The notes under the pieces: generated by a model | Seen by the model: the letters and a program-made list of their open reading frames with translations, nothing else | The model's database searches: none | What the model was told of the DNA's origin: nothing | Program-made: the position numbers and the translations under genes | In this document: one piece after another, positions 1 to 6,731 of the stretch | How the letters are laid out: every line of letters starts with the position of its first letter | How positions within the stretch are numbered: the first letter of the stretch is position 1 | NCBI RefSeq assembly: GCF_944387245.1 | Contig: NZ_CALXEE010000008.1 | Coordinates: 1-40,856 of the forward strand | Source: an uncultured Intestinimonas sp. | Lineage (GTDB): Bacteria; Bacillota; Clostridia; Oscillospirales; Oscillospiraceae | Length of the DNA: 40,856 bases | Direction: 5' to 3'

Positions 1-32
1 AAGGCCGGACATGCGTTTGCATGTCCGGCCTT
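1..32 (-). terminator. Palindromic terminator downstream of rpsR
   Basis: Perfect inverted repeat with 14-base arms and a 4-base loop immediately downstream of the rpsR stop codon. Its position at the end of the rpsF-ssb-rpsR operon suggests an intrinsic terminator. Any T-run on the minus strand would lie outside the window, so this cannot be confirmed. Confidence 0.6.
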
Positions 33-44
33 GTGCTGTCTCTA

Positions 45-284
45 TTAGTCGGTGACGAAAGGCAGCAGAGCGATCTGACGAGCCTGCTTGATGGCCTGGG
101 TCAGCTGACGCTGATGCATGGCGCAGGTGCCGGTGGTCCGGCGGGGCAGGATCTTGGAACGCTCGGAGAGGAACCGACGCAGCTTGGCGGCGTCCTTGTA
201 GTCGATGTGCTCGACCTTGTCCACGCAGAAGCTGCAAACCTTGCGGCGCTTGCGGCCGCGGGGACGCTCTCTATCCATAGGCAT
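45..284 (-). CDS. rpsR: 30S ribosomal protein S18
   Basis: The 79-residue product has the usual length and the S18 signatures: a basic N-terminus, the CSFC pair, the segment [21 protein letters not shown] and the C-terminal block [20 protein letters not shown]18 binds 16S rRNA on the small-subunit platform as a partner of S6. It is the last gene of the conserved order rpsF-ssb-rpsR. Translation starts at an ATG behind a GGAGG-type site (aaggagggt on the minus strand). Identity is secure from sequence and order. Confidence 0.98.
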   Translation of the reverse strand: MPMDRERPRGRKRRKVCSFCVDKVEHIDYKDAAKLRRFLSERSKILPRRTTGTCAMHQRQLTQAIKQARQIALLPFVTD

Positions 285-333
285 GGTATATACCCTCCTT
301 ATTCAGAAATGATTTTAATGGGGCGCCGTTCTT

Positions 334-816
334 TCAGAACGGCAGTTCTCCGTCGTCGTCGTCCAGCTCGGCAAACTGGTTGCCGCCGCCCATGGGGGCG
401 GTGTAAGCCGGGGGAGGCACGGGGGCGCTGGGGGCCGGGGCGGAATAACCGCCGCCATAAGAGCCGCCGTAGCTGCCGCCGCCCTCGCCGTCCCGCTTGG
501 AATCGCCGAAGTAGACGTTGTCGGCCACCACCTCGGCAGTGGTGCGCTTGTTGCCGTCCTTATCGGTCCAATCCCGCATCTGGAGACGGCCCTCCACAAT
601 GGCCATGCGGCCCTTGTTGAAGTACCGGGAGACGAATTCGGCGGTGTTTCTCCAGGCGACCACGTTGATGAAATCGGCCTTCTTTTCACCGGTCTCTCTG
701 TCCCTGAAATCCCGGTCCACCGCCAGACGGAGGGTGGCTACGGCCACCCCGGAAGGGGTGTGCCGCATCTCAGGGTCCGCCACCAAGCGGCCCTGAAGGA
801 AGATCTTGTTGAGCAT
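334..816 (-). CDS. ssb: Single-stranded DNA-binding protein
   Basis: 160-residue SSB. The OB fold occupies about residues 1-110, starting MLNKIFLQGRLVADPEMR and containing the DFINVVAWR strand. A Gly/Pro/Ala/Tyr-rich flexible linker follows, and the protein ends in the acidic tip DDDDGELPF. This tip is the known docking peptide for replication and repair partners. SSB coats single-stranded DNA as a tetramer during replication, repair and recombination. It lies between rpsF (12 bases away) and rpsR, the classical Firmicutes arrangement, and is probably cotranscribed from the promoter at 1214-1241. Confidence 0.97.
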   Translation of the reverse strand: MLNKIFLQGRLVADPEMRHTPSGVAVATLRLAVDRDFRDRETGEKKADFINVVAWRNTAEFVSRYFNKGRMAIVEGRLQMRDWTDKDGNKRTTAEVVADNVYFGDSKRDGEGGGSYGGSYGGGYSAPAPSAPVPPPAYTAPMGGGNQFAELDDDDGELPF

Positions 817-828
817 TTCTGCCGCTCC

Positions 829-1128
829 TTACTTCTCGTCCTTGCAGACGATCATGGAACGCATCACGCCGTCGGTGATCCGCAGCACGCGGTCCAGCTC
901 GGCGGGGAAGGCGGCGTCAGCCGTAAAGGTCATGAGAACGTAGTAGCCCTCGTTCAGGTCGTTGATGGGATAGGCCAGACGGCGCTTGCCCCACTCGTCA
1001 ACCTCGGCCACGGTGCCCCGGGCCTCAGCCATGGTCTTGAACTTGGCGACCATAGCGGCGATGGCCTCCTCACCCATAGCGGGGTCGAGGATGTAGACCA
1101 CCTCGTAGTTGCCATTGACTTTTGCCAT
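829..1128 (-). CDS. rpsF: 30S ribosomal protein S6
   Basis: 99 residues, the normal length for S6. It begins MAKVNGNYEVVYILDP and contains the typical VDEWGKRRLAYPINDLNEGYY block. S6 binds S18 and 16S rRNA on the 30S platform. The start ATG is preceded by aaggaggtg. It is the first gene of the rpsF-ssb-rpsR operon, with a short leader and a consensus sigma-A promoter directly upstream. In other Firmicutes the S6:S18 complex can repress this operon through the leader. A leader hairpin is present here, but its match to the known motif is not established. Confidence 0.97.
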   Translation of the reverse strand: MAKVNGNYEVVYILDPAMGEEAIAAMVAKFKTMAEARGTVAEVDEWGKRRLAYPINDLNEGYYVLMTFTADAAFPAELDRVLRITDGVMRSMIVCKDEK

Positions 1129-1213
1129 GTTTCTTGCACCTCCTTATGGACATATGGCCCCTGCTCGTGCAGGAGCAAGGATGTTGCCTGCCTGATTCCA
1201 GACAAGCTATATT
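1129..1213 (-). promoter_or_regulatory. rpsF leader with hairpin
   Basis: Untranslated leader between the predicted transcription start and rpsF. It contains a 7-bp stem (arms 1158-1164 and 1169-1175, loop of four) shortly upstream of the aaggaggtg site. The position fits an S6:S18-responsive leader, which is known for this operon in Firmicutes. I cannot see the full published consensus, so the regulatory role is inference. Confidence 0.4.
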
Positions 1214-1241
1214 ATTATATATGAAATCTGACATTTGTCAA
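1214..1241 (-). promoter_or_regulatory. Sigma-A promoter of rpsF-ssb-rpsR
   Basis: On the minus strand TTGACA (1236-1241) is followed after 16 bases by TATAAT (1214-1219). Both hexamers match the consensus exactly, and the site lies about 85 bases upstream of the rpsF start. Confidence 0.9.
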
Positions 1242-1249
1242 GGGCTTTT

Positions 1250-1470
1250 TGGAGAAAAAGAAGCAAAAACTGGGGGCTGTTCCGAAAAACAGCCCCCATC
1301 AGCTTGTCGAAAAAGCAGGAATGCCTCAGATTTTGTGCAAGAGCCTCGCAGAGTTCCGTCGTCCGCAGACGACGGAATCAAATCAATTTGTTTTTTCCGG
1401 GGACATGTGCCTCGGAAAAAACTCTGCTCAGGCCGCGAGTGTGGCATTTGGCCCTTGGGACAAATGATGC
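1250..1470 (-). ncRNA. Candidate structured RNA or repeat element
   Basis: This 395-base gap holds no convincing gene but is dense in nested inverted repeats. A closing stem pairs 1343-1355 with about 1420-1433. It encloses two hairpins, 1354-1377 (10-bp perfect stem) and 1391-1421 (12-bp stem with one mismatch), giving a three-way-junction shape. A further imperfect hairpin lies at 1445-1466. On the minus strand the series ends in a strong intrinsic terminator at 1271-1298. This could be a terminated small RNA, a long structured 3' UTR of the anti-sigma transcript, or a dispersed intergenic repeat. I recognise no known RNA family. Confidence 0.35.
1271..1298 (-). terminator. Intrinsic terminator before the rpsF promoter
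   Basis: 11-bp perfect GC-rich stem (arms 1271-1281 and 1288-1298). On the minus strand a T-rich run follows (GTTTTTGCTTCTTTTT). It insulates the rpsF promoter from minus-strand transcription coming from the anti-sigma gene or from the structured region. Confidence 0.8.
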
Positions 1471-1491
1471 GCGTGGCGGCCCGCATCTCTT

Positions 1492-1514
1492 CGAAAAAAT
1501 GCTTGCATTTTTGA
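1492..1514 (-). terminator. Weak terminator-like hairpin after the anti-sigma gene
   Basis: Inverted repeat aaaaatgc-tt-gcattttt at 1495-1512, ten bases past the stop codon of the 1524-2915 gene. It is short and AT-rich, so it may terminate only partly. The stronger hairpin at 1271-1298 could be the real end of the transcript. Confidence 0.45.
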
Positions 1515-1523
1515 GAGAGCCGG

Positions 1524-2915
1524 TCACTGGAGCTCCACGGCGATGGGCGGGGAAAACTCCGTCTCGCGTGTGAAATTCAGCTTCAGCTCCACCGTGTCCC
1601 AGGGATAGTCCCGCAGGGTGAAGGAGAGCCGGTGGAGCCCCTCCTCCAGGTTTTCCTGCCCGGGCTCGGTGGCGTGTACGGTGGTTCCCATGGAGTCAAA
1701 GGAGTGTTCGCCGCCCTCCGGGTCCCGGTAGTTCCAGGAGATGAACTGCTGGATGCCGGGGGCGAGCATCGTGCACCAGACATCCTCCCCCTGACGGTCG
1801 GCGGAGAGGAACTTCAGGCCATCCGGGAGCCAGCCGGCCTCGCCGGTGTTCAGGTCTACCGTGACCCACTCCTTGTCCTTGTCCAGCCACCGGGCTCCGG
1901 TGATGTAGAGGGTGAGGTGCTTGGGCGAGCGGAAGAAGCTGCTCTCTAAATAATAGTGAATGACGTCGTTGGTGCCGTCCTCGCCGCTGGACACCAGGCG
2001 GCTGCTGCCGCTGGAGCGGGAGCCGGCCTCGTAGCGGTTTCCCTTCTCGTCCTCCAGGTAGAAGTCCAAGCCGTCCAGCCAGGCGGTGTTGTCAGGGGCG
2101 GAGGACACCGCCAGCCGGGCGTGGGTGGGGTTGACCACCAGCTCCCGGAGGAGGAGCCGCTGGCCGTCTACCTCTACCCATTTGTCCAGGGCGATGGTCT
2201 CCCCCGGGACGGTAAAACGGTCGTCCAGCTCCAGGTCGAAGGTGAAGGTGGCCACCACCTCCGGCTCCCGGTCGGGTTCCGGCTCGTCCCAGATGCTGGA
2301 GTCGGCGGGGGCGACGGCAGTGCCGTCTCCCGACTCTCTCTGGGCCGTCACCGCGCAGGTGAGGCGCAGGGCCTCCGGCACCTGGAGGTCGTCGGCGTAG
2401 TTGACGTTGAAATCGCCCAGATCGCCGGGGGTGGTCTCGCTGCTGACGATGGAGTAGCCCTCCAGCTTCTCCCCGTCGGGGCCGGTGATGCTGGGGTAGA
2501 CGTGGTAGCGGTCATAGTCCCCGCCGGAGACGGAGTAGAAGAAGTTGATCTGCATGGCGTCCAGAATGAGGTAGTCCAGACGGAAGGTGATGTCATTTTC
2601 CGTCTGCTCCTGGTCCACCACCTGGACGAAGTCGTTCTCCACCGCCGCCTTCAGACTGGGGGAGAGGGCCACCGCCGCCGCCAGGTCCCGGAGGCCGGGG
2701 ATGCGCCCGCAGGCCAGGGCGAAGGGGACGCAGCAGTTCACCAGCAGCACGAAGGCCGCCGCCACGCCGCCCAGGGAGGCCACAGGGATGCCCAGCCACC
2801 GCTTGAGGGTCCGTTTCCGGGCCCGGGACTTGGCCCGCTCCACCGTGCCCTCCAGCTCCGGCGGCGTGTTGCTCAGCTGGGCCACCAGGGCCCAATATTC
2901 CTCGTTCCGATTCAT
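1524..2915 (-). CDS. DUF4179-type membrane anti-sigma factor
   Basis: 463 residues. About 40 cytoplasmic residues are followed by one membrane segment (about 44-70, GGVAAAFVLLVNCCVPFA). Next comes the DUF4179-like stretch (about 70-160: LSPSLKAAVENDFVQVVDQEQTEN split around residue 110, then a beta-rich repeat). A DUF5643-like exported domain follows (about 245-360, WVEVDGQRLLLRELVVNPT). Such proteins hold a cognate ECF sigma factor at the membrane and release it on an envelope signal. The start codon overlaps the sigma stop by four bases (ATGA), indicating translational coupling. The N-terminal cytoplasmic part is the likely sigma-binding region. The stimulus is unknown. Confidence 0.8.
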   Translation of the reverse strand: MNRNEEYWALVAQLSNTPPELEGTVERAKSRARKRTLKRWLGIPVASLGGVAAAFVLLVNCCVPFALACGRIPGLRDLAAAVALSPSLKAAVENDFVQVVDQEQTENDITFRLDYLILDAMQINFFYSVSGGDYDRYHVYPSITGPDGEKLEGYSIVSSETTPGDLGDFNVNYADDLQVPEALRLTCAVTAQRESGDGTAVAPADSSIWDEPEPDREPEVVATFTFDLELDDRFTVPGETIALDKWVEVDGQRLLLRELVVNPTHARLAVSSAPDNTAWLDGLDFYLEDEKGNRYEAGSRSSGSSRLVSSGEDGTNDVIHYYLESSFFRSPKHLTLYITGARWLDKDKEWVTVDLNTGEAGWLPDGLKFLSADRQGEDVWCTMLAPGIQQFISWNYRDPEGGEHSFDSMGTTVHATEPGQENLEEGLHRLSFTLRDYPWDTVELKLNFTRETEFSPPIAVELQ

Positions 2916-3391
2916 GAATTGGCCGCCTCCTCTCCGTCGGTGAGCTCCAGCCGCAGCAGCCGGAGGGCCTTCCGCTGCCGGGTGACCACCGTGCCCTGGG
3001 GGATGTCCAGGGTCCGGGCGGTCTCCGCCAGGGTGAGGCCGGTAAAGTAGCGCAGGATGATGACGTCTTTCAGCTCCCGTGGAAGCCGTCCCACCGCGTC
3101 CCGGAGGGGGAGGGCGTCGAAGGCCTCCTGGGCGGTCTCGGGCAGCTCCGCCATGGCGATCTCCCGCCTGTGCCGCCGCAGCTCGGCGTTGCAGGCGTTG
3201 ATGAGGATGCGGGTGAGCCAGGTGTTGAAAAAGGCCTCCTCACGCAGCTTGTGGCAGGAGCGCAGACCCAGGTACACCGCCTCGTCCACGGCGTCCACGG
3301 CCAGGGACTGGCTCCCCAGGTACAGGAAGGCCATGCCGTAGAGCCTGCCCTTCAGGGCGTCGGCCCGGACGGCGTATTCCTGCTGTGTCAT
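2912..3391 (-). CDS. ECF-family RNA polymerase sigma factor
   Basis: 159 residues from the ATG at 3391, chosen because aaaggaggg lies just upstream. The longer open frame runs antisense through mutY and was discarded. Region 2 is FNTWLTRILINACNAELRRHR (about 58-78). Region 4 is LPRELKDVIILRYFTGLTLAE followed by a helix-turn-helix TARTLDIPQGTVVTRQRKAL. Directly upstream of and overlapping the DUF4179 anti-sigma gene, it should be a typical sigma/anti-sigma pair controlling an envelope-stress regulon. Autoregulation is likely by analogy, but no ECF promoter was recognised upstream. Confidence 0.88.
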   Translation of the reverse strand: MTQQEYAVRADALKGRLYGMAFLYLGSQSLAVDAVDEAVYLGLRSCHKLREEAFFNTWLTRILINACNAELRRHRREIAMAELPETAQEAFDALPLRDAVGRLPRELKDVIILRYFTGLTLAETARTLDIPQGTVVTRQRKALRLLRLELTDGEEAANS

Positions 3392-3462
3392 GGGCGTCCC
3401 TCCTTTCTGACCATTAGATGAATGGGGCGGCGCTTTTGATTGCGGAGAGAAAAATTTTATTG

Positions 3463-3468
3463 TATAAT
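3463..3468 (+). promoter_or_regulatory. -10 element of the mutY promoter
   Basis: TATAAT at 3463-3468 precedes the mutY start by about 50 bases, and a G lies immediately before it. No good -35 at 16-18 bases is visible (TTGATT at 3436-3441 is 21 bases away). It supports a start downstream of the first in-frame ATG, which would lie before the promoter. Confidence 0.5.
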
Positions 3469-3520
3469 GGCTCCTGAATACGGGCCGCCCCGGCGCGGCC
3501 CATTTTGGAGGACACGACCC

Positions 3521-4561
3521 TTGGATGAACTGACCCGGCTCCCCATCCCACTCTTGCAGTGGTACCACGAAAACGCCCGCACCCTCCCCTGGCGGAGCGA
3601 CCCCACCCCCTACCACGTGTGGGTGTCGGAGATCATGCTCCAGCAGACCCGGGTGGCGGCGGTGCTGGAGTACTACCGCCGCTTCATGGAGGCCCTGCCC
3701 ACCGTGGCCGACCTGGCAGCGGTGGAGGAGGACAAACTCCTCAAGCTGTGGCAGGGCCTGGGCTACTACAACCGGGCCCGGAACCTGCAAAAGGCCGCCC
3801 GGCAGGTGGTGGAGGACTTTGGCGGGACCTTCCCCGGCGACTATGAGACCCTTTTGGGCCTCTCCGGCGTGGGGGAGTACACCGCCGGGGCCATCGCCTC
3901 CATCGCCTTCGGTCAGCCGGTGCCCGCTGTGGACGGCAACGTGCTGCGGGTGGTCTCCCGGCTCACCGGGGATGGGAGCGACATCACCAAGCCGGAGACC
4001 AAGAAGCGGATGTGGGCCGATCTGAAGGCGGTCATCCCGGTCCGCTCGCCGGGGGACTTCAACCAGGCCATGATGGACCTGGGGGCCACGGTGTGCCTGC
4101 CCAACGGGGCGCCGCTGTGCGAGAAGTGCCCGGCGGCGGACTTCTGCCGGGCACGGCTGGAGGGGCGAACCGGGGAGCTTCCCTACAAGCCGCCGAAAAA
4201 GGCCCGGCGGGTGGAGGACCGGGTGGTCTTTCTCCTCTTCCATGAGGGCAAGGTGGCCCTGCGGCAGCGGCCCAAGAAGGGGCTGCTGGGGGGGCTTTGG
4301 GAGTACCCCAACGAGCCCGCCCCGGCCCGGGACTGCCTGGAGGATTGGGACATCCAGCCCCTGAACCTCACCGACGGAGGCACAGGCAAGCACATCTTTA
4401 CCCACATCGAGTGGCGCATGACCTGTCGGGTCGTGGAGACCGCCGATATAACTCTGCCGGAGGGCTGGGTGTGGGCAGGGCGGGAGGCGCTGCGGCAGGA
4501 CTACGCCGTGCCCAACGCCTTTCAGAGTTTTCAACACCTTGTGGAAGAACGAGTGCGCTAA
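3521..4561 (+). CDS. mutY: A/G-specific adenine DNA glycosylase
   Basis: 346 residues from a TTG at 3521, preceded by ggagg eight bases upstream. This start restores the usual MutY length. Seen: NARTLPWR at the N-terminus; SEIMLQQTR with the catalytic Glu; the helix-hairpin-helix LSGVGEYTAGAI; VDGNVLRVVSR with the catalytic Asp; and the iron-sulfur ligands CLPNGAPLCEKCPAADFC (C-x7-C-x2-C-x5-C). A C-terminal NUDIX-like 8-oxoG recognition domain begins near residue 225. MutY removes adenine mispaired with 8-oxoguanine in base excision repair. It is probably cotranscribed with tdk, 23 bases downstream. Confidence 0.95.
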   Translation: MDELTRLPIPLLQWYHENARTLPWRSDPTPYHVWVSEIMLQQTRVAAVLEYYRRFMEALPTVADLAAVEEDKLLKLWQGLGYYNRARNLQKAARQVVEDFGGTFPGDYETLLGLSGVGEYTAGAIASIAFGQPVPAVDGNVLRVVSRLTGDGSDITKPETKKRMWADLKAVIPVRSPGDFNQAMMDLGATVCLPNGAPLCEKCPAADFCRARLEGRTGELPYKPPKKARRVEDRVVFLLFHEGKVALRQRPKKGLLGGLWEYPNEPAPARDCLEDWDIQPLNLTDGGTGKHIFTHIEWRMTCRVVETADITLPEGWVWAGREALRQDYAVPNAFQSFQHLVEERVR

Positions 4562-4584
4562 TATAAACAAAGAGGGAGAACGAG

Positions 4585-5163
4585 ATGGCAAAGCTGTATT
4601 TTCGATACGGAGTGATGGGCTCCAGCAAGACGGCCAACGCCCTGATGGTGCGGTACAACTATGAGGAGCGGGGCCAGGAGGCCCTGCTGGTGAAGCCGGA
4701 GATCGACCAGCGGGACGGGGCCAAGTTCGTGGCCTCCCGGATGGGCCTGAGCCACCCCTGCATCTACTTTTCCGAGATGCGCACCATGGCGGAGGAGGAG
4801 CTGAAGAAATATGCCTGCGTCATCGTGGACGAGGCCCAGTTCCTCAGCCGGGAGGAGGTCCAGTTCCTGGTCCACATCGTGGACGACTGGAACATCCCGG
4901 TGATCTGCTACGGGCTCCGGGCCGACTTCTCCGGGCAGCTCTTCTCGGGCTCCCAGGAGCTGCTGGCCACCGCCGACATCATCGAGGAGGTCAAGACCAT
5001 TTGCTGGTGCGGCAAGAAGGCCACCTGCAACGCCCGCTTCGACAAGGACGGAAACGTCCTTCGGGAGGGGGAGCAGGTGGTGCTGGGGGCTAACGACCAG
5101 TATATCGGCCTGTGCCGCAAGCACTGGCGGGAAGGCAACCTGGGGCCGGATTTCCACCCGTAA
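4585..5163 (+). CDS. tdk: Thymidine kinase
   Basis: 192 residues, the standard length for type II thymidine kinase. Seen: the P-loop GVMGSSKT near residue 9; the Walker B-like DEAQF near residue 87; and zinc ligands in the lasso domain, CWCGKKATCNAR around residue 138 with the later CRKH. It phosphorylates thymidine to dTMP in the nucleotide salvage pathway in the cytoplasm. The start ATG follows gagggagaac. It lies 23 bases after mutY on the same strand with no terminator between them, so a two-gene DNA-maintenance operon is likely. Confidence 0.96.
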   Translation: MAKLYFRYGVMGSSKTANALMVRYNYEERGQEALLVKPEIDQRDGAKFVASRMGLSHPCIYFSEMRTMAEEELKKYACVIVDEAQFLSREEVQFLVHIVDDWNIPVICYGLRADFSGQLFSGSQELLATADIIEEVKTICWCGKKATCNARFDKDGNVLREGEQVVLGANDQYIGLCRKHWREGNLGPDFHP

Positions 5164-5177
5164 GAGGGCGCAGCCGC

Positions 5178-5284
5178 CGGATGAGGGTGCGTTTCGAAGG
5201 TGGCCTTGTCTGATGATCCGGCACCCCCTCATCCGCCCCAGTGTGCGCACTGGAGCACCTTCCCCCCTGAGGGGGGAAGGTTTT
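5178..5284 (+). repeat. Three-hairpin intergenic element, terminator-like end
   Basis: The gap after tdk holds three consecutive inverted repeats. The first pairs cggatgagggtgc (5178-5190) with gcaccccctcatccg (5221-5235). The second is ccagtg-tgcg-cactgg (5238-5253). The third is an 11-bp perfect stem, accttcccccc / ggggggaaggt (5257-5281), followed by TTTT. The last looks like an intrinsic terminator for mutY-tdk. The CTCATCCG...CTTCCCCC composition resembles dispersed intergenic repeats of gut Firmicutes. That comparison is from memory and unverified here. Confidence 0.6.
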
Positions 5285-5293
5285 GATGGGCGC

Positions 5294-5473
5294 TTACTCC
5301 CCCACTTCGGGAGAGAAGGCCTCCACGGCCAGGAGCAGCCCCAGCCGGACGCCCTCCCGGAAGCAGTACATTCCGTGTGCCTGGACCGGGTTCTCTTCCA
5401 GATACTCCGGCCACCGGTCCGGGTGGGGACCGCCGATCAAGGCATAATAGAGCTCGTCCATCAGAAGTGACAT
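5294..5473 (-). CDS. Small uncharacterised protein (DUF6809-like?)
   Basis: 59 residues from the ATG at 5473, chosen over an upstream in-frame ATG because ttggaggtggg sits at ideal spacing. The product MSLLMDELYYALIGGPHPDR... ends in FREGVRLGLLLAVEAFSP. The pattern of an N-terminal ELYY motif and a C-terminal FR-G--LGL-L--EA helix recalls small DUF6809-type proteins of Clostridia, but this is only a resemblance. Its promoter is a perfect sigma-A consensus that overlaps the ribosome site of the divergent XRE regulator, which makes that regulator its probable controller. Function unknown. Confidence 0.65.
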   Translation of the reverse strand: MSLLMDELYYALIGGPHPDRWPEYLEENPVQAHGMYCFREGVRLGLLLAVEAFSPEVGE

Positions 5474-5500
5474 ATGGACCCACCTCCAATATGAAGTTTC

Positions 5501-5524
5501 TAGCGTATTCATTATAATGCGCTA
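5501..5524. promoter_or_regulatory. Candidate operator of the XRE regulator
   Basis: Imperfect dyad TAGCG-N14-CGCTA at 5501-5524, centred on the self-complementary ATTATAAT that forms the -10 of the minus-strand promoter. It lies between the small minus gene and the divergent regulator, the expected place for a repressor site. Binding is inferred. Confidence 0.45.
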
Positions 5525-5539
5525 ATAACTACATGTCAA
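5511..5539 (-). promoter_or_regulatory. Perfect consensus promoter of the small minus gene
   Basis: On the minus strand TTGACA (5534-5539), 17-base spacer, TATAAT (5511-5516). All twelve consensus bases are present at optimal spacing. The -35 lies against the ribosome site of the divergent regulator gene. Confidence 0.85.
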
Positions 5540-5551
5540 GGGAGAATGAGC

Positions 5552-5773
5552 ATGGTTTTCAATGAGCGCATCAAGATATTGCGAACAGAAAAAGGACTGA
5601 CGCAGACACAGGCGGCAGAGGCGGGGAAGATGACCATGCGGGCCTACCAGCGGCTGGAAAATGAAGAGGCCAAGCCCCACTATGACAGCCTTTTGAATCT
5701 GGCAAATTTTTATGGAGTCTCCGTGGACTGGCTCATGGGCCGGACGGAGGACCGGGAGGTCCATCAGCTATGA
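5552..5773 (+). CDS. XRE-family transcriptional regulator
   Basis: 73 residues from the ATG at 5552. An ATG two codons upstream is too close to the aagggag ribosome site. The whole protein is one helix-turn-helix domain (ERIKILRTEKGLTQTQAAEA, then RAYQRLENEEAKPHYDSLLN) and ends FYGVSVDWLMGRT, the usual XRE/Cro-CI close. It lacks any sensing domain. The stop overlaps the start of the radical SAM gene by four bases (ATGA), so the two are coupled. It probably represses the divergent consensus promoter and perhaps itself. Confidence 0.88.
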   Translation: MVFNERIKILRTEKGLTQTQAAEAGKMTMRAYQRLENEEAKPHYDSLLNLANFYGVSVDWLMGRTEDREVHQL

Positions 5774-6642
5774 TCTGCAATCTGTGTCCCCGGCTGTGCG
5801 GGGCAGAGCGCACCGAGACGTTTGGGAAGGGCCACTGCCGGATGCCCATGGCGCCGGTGCTGGCCCGGGCCGCCCTCCACATGTGGGAGGAGCCGCCCAT
5901 CTCCGGCAAAAATGGCTCCGGCACCGTCTTTTTCTCCGGGTGCAGCCTGGACTGTGTCTTTTGCCAGAACGACCAGATCAGTCACCAGGATTTCGGAAAG
6001 GCAGTGACGGTGGAGCGGCTGCGGGAGATCTGCCTGGAGCTGATCGGCCAGGGGGCCCACAACATCAACTTTGTGAACCCCACCCACTACGCCCACGTGA
6101 TCGCCCGGCTGCTGGAGGAGCCCCTCCCCGTGCCGGTGGTGTGGAACTCCGGAGGCTATGACCGGGTGGAGACCCTGCGCTCCATGGAGGGCAAGGTGGA
6201 CATCTATCTCCCCGACCTCAAGTACCTGACGCCGGCGCTCTCGGAGCGGTACTCCGGGGCGGCGGACTACCCGGAGGTGGCGGTGGCCGCCATCAAAGAG
6301 ATGGTGCGGCAGACGGGGCCATGCGTGGTGGAGGACGGACTTCTGAAGCGGGGCACCGTCATCCGGCACCTGGTCCTCCCCGGCCGCCTGGCCGAGGCCA
6401 AGCGGGTGATGGATTTTATCTCGGAAGAATTTCCGGCGGGGACGGTCCTCTTCTCCCTCATGAGCCAGTATGTGCCCCAGGGCCGGGCGGCGGAGTTCCC
6501 CGAGATCCACCGGCGTCTGCGGGGCTCGGAGGCCCGGAACGCCCAGGCTTACATGGAGGCCCTGGGGCTGGAGGGCTTCACCCAGGAGGGGAGCGCCGCC
6601 GACACAGAGTACATTCCCCCCTTTGACCTCACCGGTGTATAA
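5770..6642 (+). CDS. Radical SAM protein, PflA-like family
   Basis: 290 residues. The radical SAM cluster motif CxxxCxxC is in FFSGCSLDCVFCQN (about residues 56-69). An extra N-terminal Cys pair lies in CNLCPRLCG with a later C in KGHCRMP, typical of the COG1313-type pyruvate-formate-lyase-activase-related proteins. These enzymes use SAM and a [4Fe-4S] cluster, but the substrate of this branch is not known. The start overlaps the XRE gene. The extra Cys motif argues against a canonical PflA. A bidirectional terminator follows at 6676. Confidence 0.85.
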   Translation: MICNLCPRLCGAERTETFGKGHCRMPMAPVLARAALHMWEEPPISGKNGSGTVFFSGCSLDCVFCQNDQISHQDFGKAVTVERLREICLELIGQGAHNINFVNPTHYAHVIARLLEEPLPVPVVWNSGGYDRVETLRSMEGKVDIYLPDLKYLTPALSERYSGAADYPEVAVAAIKEMVRQTGPCVVEDGLLKRGTVIRHLVLPGRLAEAKRVMDFISEEFPAGTVLFSLMSQYVPQGRAAEFPEIHRRLRGSEARNAQAYMEALGLEGFTQEGSAADTEYIPPFDLTGV

Positions 6643-6675
6643 AAATGTGGACAAAACCGGCGGCACTGCCGCCGG

Positions 6676-6725
6676 ACAGACGAAAAAGTGGACGGAACCT
6701 CGGTTCCGTCCACTTTTTCGTCTGT
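6676..6725. terminator. Large bidirectional terminator
   Basis: Perfect 23-bp stem with a 4-base loop between the convergent radical SAM and DUF4157 genes, with A/T tracts inside the arms on both sides. Its core arms (aaaaagtggacggaac and complement) recur in the terminator at 8362-8409. Confidence 0.9.
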
Positions 6726-6731
6726 GGAGGT

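Noticed and set aside
1956..3050. 364-codon plus open frame
   Set aside because: Antisense shadow of the sigma/anti-sigma genes in GC-rich DNA; the opposite strand has clear families and ribosome sites.
2912..4591. 559-codon minus open frame
   Set aside because: Only 2912-3391 is real (the sigma factor). The rest is antisense to mutY, has no ribosome site and a low-complexity shadow composition.
5178..5284. CRISPR or tandem repeat
   Set aside because: The repeats are inverted, of different sequence and without regular spacers; they are hairpins of one intergenic element.
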